From positions 4,340,001 through 4,404,000 of the forward strand of contig JAZGTN010000022.1 in the NCBI GenBank assembly GCA_037783415.1: 64,000 nt of DNA. Reading direction: 5' to 3'. Shown here in pieces: positions 45,601 to 54,900 of the stretch (positions are counted from its first letter, which is position 1; each line of letters begins with the position of its first letter). The position numbers and the translations under genes are program-made. A model generated the notes under the pieces. That model saw nothing but the letters and a program-made list of their open reading frames with translations. It was not told where the DNA came from and did no database searches. This DNA comes from Leptasterias polaris. Lineage: Eukaryota > Echinodermata > Asteroidea > Forcipulatida > Asteriidae.

Positions 45601-48600
45601 AGCTTATTAAACTATTTATCTTTTATTAACATTTCGTTAATTTATCAATTTGTTATTTGTATTTATTTATTAATCGTTATTTTTGTTTGCTATACATATT
45701 TTTTTATTTTTTCATTTATTTATATTTATTTATTTGTTAAAAAATTCATTTATTTACTTAATTATTTAGTTATTTATATCATTATCTATTCATTTAGTTT
45801 CTTTATTAAGTATTATTATTAATTTTTAAATTGTATTATCATTAATATTATTATTATTTTTATTTGTTTTACAAGCGGTGGATATTATATCAATATCTAA
45901 AATATTGCTAAGAATTTCCAGGACAAAGAGTATGAAGAGGCACACACATCCTAGCTTTGCCACTGCGTGTGCATTTTTTCAAATATGCTAAAATGTTCAG
46001 AGCTCTCTTTCCCCTTCGTTACAGACTTCCCCTTCGTTACTGACTTCCCCTTCGTTACTGACTTCCCTTTCGTTACTGACGAACGTGTCACTGAGCATGT
46101 CTCGTTAAGTTACCGTCTCCAGTCTTACATAATTCTGTTCGAAGTGCTTTCGAACAGTGAGTCTGCTGTTGCGGCACAGTCTGGTGTTAAGTGCTTATTG
46201 TAACCGTTACGGTACGAATCCCACACAACTGAAGTCAATGCGGCGACAATTCCTGCTTGTAGTCTTTGGAAAAGATGTTCACACGAGCATTACTGAGAAA
46301 GATAAACATCAGTACTGGGCACATGGCGTCGATTTGTTAAAAAATCACTCCCGAAAACATGAAATTGTCTTTGAACATAAGTGGCGTATGGTACAGATGG
46401 GTTCACATTGTGTTACCATCCATCCAAGAAATTAGTAATTGAGCTGTTTATTTGCACGACCGAGTTGGCAAAGTAAATTTTAAAAAAACATGTCTGGAAA
46501 CGAGGACAAGTCATTATTAAAGATCCTTTTATAGCATTTGGTTTGGCAAATTAGTTTAAGTGACAACTCGAAATGTTCATGACTAGAAAACAAAACTAAT
46601 TGGGAATAAAAAAGACTTTGGCTGATATTACTGATTTTAACAAATGACGGAAATCAGAAGAAAAAGAATAATATATGTCACGGCCCAGGTGTACATGAAG
46701 AACACCCCCGTATAACTTTGGTATATTCCTACGTTGCATATTCATTTCAAACCTTTTGTTGTTGTAAATATCTCTTTATTATTTAAATCTACGAAGCGCC
46801 CCCTACGTTCTAATTTGTATATTTCCCGCCGTTCAATAATCTGGGCGTCATTCTGAAATTGGCCGAACCTTCATCAACATCTTGTTCACCATTTTAACAG
46901 GTATGAATCTTGACTATTCTATATACCTCTTTGCATTATTTCTTAAATCGTTTAACTCTTACCTAAGTACCAAAGGAATGTATGGGAATTCTAGTGTTTC
47001 TTTAAGTCAACATATATTTGTATTATTTAGTGTATTTCTAATCAATTTCCTTACGGTTGACATGAGATATGCGGTTCGCCAAGGTGGCGACCGAGAGTTT
47101 TATTGTTACTTAAGCTTAATTCATTTTCCATTTATATATTTGTAATTATTGTTTAACTTAAGTTTACCGTCATTCTGAAATTGGCCGAACCTTCATCAAC
47201 ATCTTGTTCACCATTTTTACAGATTCAATAAAGAACCAGATTCAAGAGAGAACTCCAAAGCCAGTTTCCCCGTGCCTATTTAATACAGTGACCTCACAAC
47301 ATCTTACTAGTCACATATATAAAATGCAGAAACAACCTAGAAAACGTACACACATCCCATTGCTTGTTTTGGTTTTGTTTTTGGGGGGAGGGGGTGGGCA
47401 CGTCCCCATGCCCCTCTTAGTTATAGCTACTGACAATTACCTCTACTTTGAGGCAATTAATAGTCCGCATTTTTAATTAAATACAAAAAGTTGAAATACA
47501 ATATTCACGAAAAACTAAGACAAGGTACATTTAGAACGATGGCTCCTTTTCAATTAATTGCAAGTGTCTTGCAAACTGCACCTCAACATTTTCGGTAGCT
47601 TTTGGTGGTTCGGGGACTAGAGGGTTAAAAATTAGAAACAATATGTTGCATCAAGGAGACAGGAAACACGATTTTGTTCATCTCAGGTTCTTTTCCTGAA
47701 CCACCATAACAGCTAGTCAGCCTTCTATTAAACCTTTAATAACTTGTGAACCAATTTTTATAAAAAAAGAAAAGAAAGTATACAGGGAGAGACCTCCAAC
47801 TCCAGCTCGCATTTAATAAAAAGAATGACATAAAGTCAATTTTGAATGACCTTCTCCGGAAATTAACTGTTGAATTACCTTCACATTTCAAGGACCGGTT
47901 TTGTTTTATAGCTTCACCGTCAACCTGTATCGAACCAATTCTTGTGTGCAATTGTTTCATTCTTTCGAGCGTATTCCTTTGATTTCGTGTTTGCTAAAAG
48001 AGAAAGTTGACCGGAACCACGCGACCGACACTGTTGGTAACTCTAGGAGGGCAAACATTTGAGTGGAGTTCGTCCAGTTTTGAATTTGAGGTTTTTCCCC
48101 ACCTTAATAATGTGTATCTACTGTAATAATTAATTAACTATTTGTTTGCTGATTTTCTGCATGGTTGACTGTATATTTGGTTGTGATTTCCTGTACAGCG
48201 CCATGTCACACGAGGCAATACACCGATCCATTAAGCCACGCCCATTTCTCATTGACCAATCACAGCCGCGAAATCTGATCACCATTTGAGCCGTTTGGTG
48301 ATCTTTGCACTAATGGTGATCGGGTTTCGCGGCTGTGATTGGTCGACTCGGGGAGGCGGGGCTTGGTGGATCGATCTATTAACAGGCAACCAGTTTCATT
48401 CACATTAATTTTCAGTTCTCTTGTTATTTACTTAGGGAAAGTGAGTTACAGCTAGAAGATTTTTGTGTGTGCTGCCATTAGTGTTTCTTTTGCATAAAGT
48501 GCAGTTGGTTGCCTCCAAGTTGCCTGAAAAAATTGCCCTGTGTGACATGGCCTTAAGGCGCTATATGAAGAATAAGTTATTATTATTATTATTACTACTT

Positions 48601-48936
48601 ACTATTTATTTAACAAGTTAAGTTGGTCGTATCAGTGTCGTTTTAGTTGAATAAAATGAAAGAAAAATTAATAACATGGCACTTAATCGTAACCTCCTTT
48701 ATCATTAACCAAAGTGTAAAATCACCTAAATGTTTGCGTTTTATGACAATGAGTTTGGAAGTTTAATGTTTTGACCCTGTTTTGCGTTTAAACTGAAAAA
48801 TTGGTCAAAACAATGTTACTCGGTGAATAAGAAGAGTCTTACGAAGGTCAGAACTCGAGAGTCATCCGGGGCTTTAATCCCGAGAGCACGTATTCCAGAT
48901 CATGGATATTTGGGCTAATCTTGCTGTGAAAATATC

Positions 48937-48967
<31 letters not shown>

Positions 48968-51900
48968 CGTCAGCTTATTTTGCACGCAACGACTATTCAT
49001 GTGTGTCATGAGGGAGATATTTGGCTACAGGGCCATCGCAGATTTGTCCTTTGAAAAAAGAAGAAGCAATTTCAGCATATATAAACTGGCTGTCATTGCT
49101 GACTATTCTATCTAAAACAAATTCAAAGGACTATAGCCAAATATCGTTCATATGACATCTCATGACTGTGTGCCAAATTCCATGCCAAATTCCATTTATG
49201 TATTTTATGCTTGTATCTTAAAGGCAAAATTTCCACAAATGTTTCCCCTACACCTCCCCATTAGGCGAGACGGCTGAAATTATACCTGTAAAAGCGTTCA
49301 CACAGAAGAAAGTAAATTTAATAAACTTGGTTCATTTCATTTGAAGTGCCCGGGGATATTAATGGCCATAAATTACAATAACATCGACGTACAATAACTC
49401 AATAAGAGCCCATCACAATTACAAATAAACAGACACCCTCTGCCCTAAAATAGGGAAGAAGTCAATACAATACTCAATAAAATAAGAAATGCAAATATAA
49501 TACAACATAGCAATGCGAAATCCGTGGCGTAAAGCAGAGGGGAGGGGGGCATTGGTGTCCTTACCCCTCCCCCATGTGAAATCTGATCTTTGTTATTAAA
49601 ACATATACATTTATCAGTTTTGGGTAGTAATTTCAATGTTTTAAACCCATTGATATTTACACACAGCGTATTTGGGGTCACCTCCACGTCAGATCGTCTT
49701 TTAAAATTACACTCTTAAAACTGCCGGATCAAATTTGACCGGGAATTTGTCAAATTTGACATGGAACCTCTGTCAAATATGGGTCAAAGTGACCCGGAAA
49801 GCCGGGTCAAAAATGTTCCGGGTCATTTGAACTGACCGTCTTCCGGGTCAACATGAAACAGTGACGCGGAAAACAGGTCACATTTGAACCGGAATCTGGG
49901 TCCAATATGACGTGACCAAGTCCGGGTCAAAGAGATCCAGAAATCTGGGTCAACTAGTTTTCCCGGGTCATTTTGAGACGGGTCAGGTGAGACAAGCAAC
50001 TTGATATGAAATGCAATTTATTTTTGGAATAAGAAATTTCCGTTCGTAAACGAGTCCTAGCGCATGGTTTAACTTTCTCTTCCAAGAATGTTGATTTCTT
50101 CCATCTTGCAAGTTCTATTCATTTATAATGAGCTGAAATTTAGTTATAAAAATAACACGTACGATTTTTTTTCTTCAAAATACAACATAATTATGTAGCG
50201 TCGGGTGGCTATTGACTTAAGTATCTATTTAACCTTGAAGTTCTTCTTTTGCATGGCGTGCACAACCTGGATCACAATTACAAATAAACAGACACCCTCA
50301 GCCCTAAAATAGGGAAGAAGTCAATACAATACTCAATAAAATAAGAAATGCAAATAGAGATTTGCACAAAGCTCAATGGAAGACAACATTAAAGAGGGGT
50401 TCCAAAGACAAATTCAGTTTTGTGATCCATTCGTTTTTTTAAAAGAGAATGGGAAAAAAATACAGTTAAAATGGTGTAAAATGCCACTTAAGGTGATGAG
50501 TTAAATTTTTGTCAAAACGAAGAAAACGTTCGATGGCGCACCATTTCAAGTATCCGGTCTGAACATTTTTATTTTTTGCAGGAAATGTTTTAGTTCATTT
50601 TTTTATTTTGACGATATTCAATCAGAACGGCATATTTGACATTTCGACTGGGACAGCAATACCTGTTCGAAGTGTACAAGACCCATTTGTTTTTGATTGC
50701 CGATAATACTAATATTAGTTGCTCTCAAAGAGTATCTAACAAAAATGGCATTTTTCATATTGGTTAATGTGAGGTACAGACTTGTAATTCTCCCCACATT
50801 CATGAGGACTTTATCTATTGGAAAATTAGTGTACCACAAAACTTATTTTGCCTTGGAGCCTCTCTTTAAAACTGATATTTTATGGAGATTGCACTGGCAT
50901 AATTTTATCAACTTTTGATGTTAAGAAGAAAGGGGGCCGTCTCAACTTGTTCAGCTGTCTTGAATTTATGTAGACATTTTTAAATAAACATGTAAAATTT
51001 CCAGTATCTTACTTGCCAGAAAGGACCTTGAATGTAAAAAGGTTTCTCTTTTGCAAATAATGGTTACATGGTCTATATTCAAAAATCTTGAATTCATAAC
51101 CTTCATTTCATGTTTCGATTCTGGTAAGTTTAGATGCTACCGTGTATTACATAAAGTCTTGCCCTAATCCACAAGTACATCTTCTCCCAATCAAAAATAA
51201 AATTAAGCAAAACCCTCGACAACGGTCTTCAACAATTCCTTCGAAACCGATTATTTTCTTTTCTGATTTCGCATTCAACGTCATCTTTTTAGCTGATGTG
51301 AACTTTTGAAGGCAACCGCATCATTTCCTTACCGTTGATTTAAAACTGAGCATGTCACATAATTTGTAAAACATGTTCTGTAAACTACTGCAAACATAAA
51401 TGAAAAACAACGAAAATCTGTGACTGGAAAACAAAGACATGTCATTCCTCAAACTATAGTAACAAACGGATGCCGCTCTATCGCCTCCACACTGCAAAAA
51501 CGTTGGTCAAATCATTTGTTGGGCAAAGTAACATCCACAATTATTGGTCGACAATTGCCCAACGAAAGCAATAATTGGTGTTGTTGGGCAAACATTTTGT
51601 TTGCCCATTTTTTGTATAAGAAGCGGAACAAAAGTTGGGCAAGTGTTGGGCAAATATTTCGTAATCTGAATTCATCATAATTGTTGGTTACACTTTTGCT
51701 TATGTATTGGGCAACTTTTGGGTAATTTTAATTAATCTCGATTGTTGGTTAAAATTATGCACATTAGTTGGGCAAAATCGTCCGATCATGCGCACTACGA
51801 TCAAAGAGTTGTCCAAGAACTGGGCACATTTTACCCCAAAGTTGGGCATTGTTCCCGCCAAACGCCGTGTGTGTGCATTAAAAGCATAAAAACGATATTT

Positions 51901-54900
51901 TCCAACATGGCGAGTGGAGGAGTGGCTGTGACTGTGTCGTCTCTCTTAAACGAGCGGGGTTGCCCAGTGGTTATAGATCCACATTGAAGGTTAGTTTTTA
52001 ACTAAAAATGAAGTTGTGTTTCCTATTCAGTCGTACATAGTCGTCGTGACAGTTGCAGAGCAAGCAACACAGTGACACTACCGTTGAATTATTTTCAGTT
52101 TTATCATGCCATTATGTGCAACGCCGCGGCCCGTGGCATGTATGCGTGTATGTTGTGCTGTGTGTGTGTAGTACATGTATGACAATACATGCATGTAACT
52201 ATCACTGCATTGCTTGCGCTGCAACTGTCACGACTGTGTACAACAACTGAACTGGAAACAAACTTTGATTAGTTAAAAACTTTTTTTTTTTTTTTTTTTT
52301 TTTTTTATGCAAGTTCGCCCCAAACAAGGCTAAAAGCCACTCTTGGTAAGGGGCTATAAGAGGAAAATTATAAAACATGAAAAGAACTCAGGAGAGCTGG
52401 AGGTAGGAATTGATATTCCTCTTGAAACAGTCTAGATTGTAGGATGGAGGGAAACATGCACCAGGCAAGGAGTTCCAAAGAGATGCAGTACGTGGAATAA
52501 AGCTGTTGGAATGGCTCTTTGTTCTACATCTCAGCAAATTAAGAGTGTATGGGTGAGAAGAAGCAGAAAGTCTGGTTTCACGCTCAAACACTCTGACAGG
52601 AGGAACTAGGTCGGACACACTGGTGGCACATTTACCATGAAAATATCTGTAGAAAAGACACAGGCTGGCTACAGACCTACGGTGGGAAAGAGGTTGTAAC
52701 GTTGATCCCAACACTTCACCAACAAGATTAACAATACGCTTCTGCACCCTATCTAGTAAAGATAAATAACAGGCAGAAGCTCCGGCCCAGATGTGACAAC
52801 AGTACTCCAATAGGGGACGTATAGTTGTCTTATACAGGTAGAGAGTAGCATCAGGAGGTAAGAACTTCCGAGCTCGGTAAAGACAGCCAACTCGCATGGA
52901 AGCACTCTTTGCAATGCCTGAGATATACCTTTCCCAACTGGCGTTGGTGGAGATGTCAATTCCAAGAAGGCGAAAATCTGCTACCTCAGGCAAAGTCAAT
53001 GGACCCATATGAATAGATGGAAATGTAACATCTCTTGAGCGAGACAGAGAAAGAAGTTTAGTTTTCTTTGCATTGAAGGTTACTAGCCAATCATTCCCCC
53101 ACTTTAGCACATTCTCTAAGTCAGTGTTTAGTGAGACACCAACCTCACAGCGAGAAGTGTTGGAAGAGTTAGGGGAAACACAGAAGAGAGTTGAATCATC
53201 AGCATACATGGCGAGCTGAGACAAAACTTCATCGGGCAGATCATTAATGTAAACAAGAAAGAGAGTGGGACCAAGTACTGAGCCTTGCGGAACACCGGAA
53301 TTGATAGAACAGGTAGGAGAAGATTGACCCTCAAGGGCAACCTTCAACTTGCGATTGGAAAGGAAAGCAGAGATTATAGATAGCATTCTTCCTGACACAC
53401 CATATGACTGAAGCTTGTGGAGCAGGCCAGTATGCCATACTTTGTCGAAGGCCTTGGAGATGTCCAATGCTACAACACGAGCCTCACCCCTGCGATCTAA
53501 AGCCCTACTAAAATGATCGGTAATTAGGGAAAGCAGGTCACCAGTTGAGCGGGAATGGCGAAACCCAAACTGGCAGTCAGTTAGAAGGTCATTGTCCTCC
53601 AGGTATCCAAGGAGCTGTTGATTGACGAAGCATTCAAAGATCTTACTTATTATGGGAAGCAGACTAATAGGACGATAATTAGTAGCTTCAGAACGCTCAC
53701 CAGCACCCTTAAAGACAGGGACAACGGATGCCACTTTCCAGGATGAAGGAAACACAGAGACTGCCAAGCACATATTGAACAGCTTGGCAAGAATGGATGA
53801 AAGTTCAGGGGAACACATTTTCAAAACAATTACAGGGATTCCATCAGGGCCAGTAGCCTTGGAGGCATCCAAGGAATTAATAATCCGGGCAATCTTCTTT
53901 GGAGTGATAAGAGGTTCAGATACAACAGTGGCTGTACGAGATGGAAAGGCAGAAAGTGGATGCCCCTCATCATTGAGTGTGGAGTTAGATGCAAAGTTGT
54001 CAGCAAAAAGGTTTGCCTTATCTTGAGGAGAAGTAAGAACTTCGGGTCCATGAAAAAGAGGAGGAATGGAGGACTTGTTGCGGTTCAGTACACTATTGGC
54101 AATTCGCCAAAAGTCCCTTGAACCAAGCCGCTGTGATGAAATAGAACTAGCAACAGAGTTGGCATATTGCTTCTTAGCATCCTCTAAAACTCTCTTACAT
54201 CGATTTCGAGCTTCATGGAAAAGACGCTTACTGTCCAAAGTTCCTAAAAGATGATACTTCTTAAAAAAATGGTTACGATGGGCAATTGCTGCAGCACAGG
54301 CCGGAGTGTACCAAGGTTGAGAATGGGCCTTGATCTGGTAGGTACGCGAGGGGATGTAAATCTCCATACCAAGGTTAATCCATTGGGATAACTCATCTGC
54401 CGCCAAATCAGGACCAAGACTTAGAATCCACGACCACGGCACATCTGCGAGAAAACATCGAAAACCATCCCAGTCAGCCTTTCCAAACTGAAAAACAGTA
54501 CGATGAAAAGGCTGAAATGTAGTTGTTGGAGAAGAATATGAGACGGAAACAGAGACAATCGAGTGATCCGAGTTACCAATTGGAGGCAAGACTTTGGCAA
54601 CACAGTCATCTGGGTTAGAACACAAGAAGAGGTCAAGCAAGTACCTTCCATCGGAAGCACGATCCGGAATGTGAGTAGGTGATGAAACGATCTGAGTAAG
54701 ATTTTGGGAGATTGAAAAATTATGTGTTGCTATACCAGGAATGTCAATATTACGAGAATGGGTCAGCCACTCCTTGTGATGGACATTAAAGTCACCAAAT
54801 ACCATGACTTGAGCAGAAGGGTGCTGAGAAATAGCAGAGTCAATGCTATCAGAGATAGCATCAAGCACAGCGCAGGATGATGATGAAGGTGAACGATACA

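Noticed and set aside
45967..46203. Plus-strand ORF with DFPFVT peptide repeats
   Set aside because: Product of an 18-bp tandem repeat whose length is a multiple of three; the flanking sequence is not protein-like.
46195..46240. GTTACGGTACGAATCC as a tRNA T-arm
   Set aside because: No matching acceptor, D or anticodon arm could be drawn around it.
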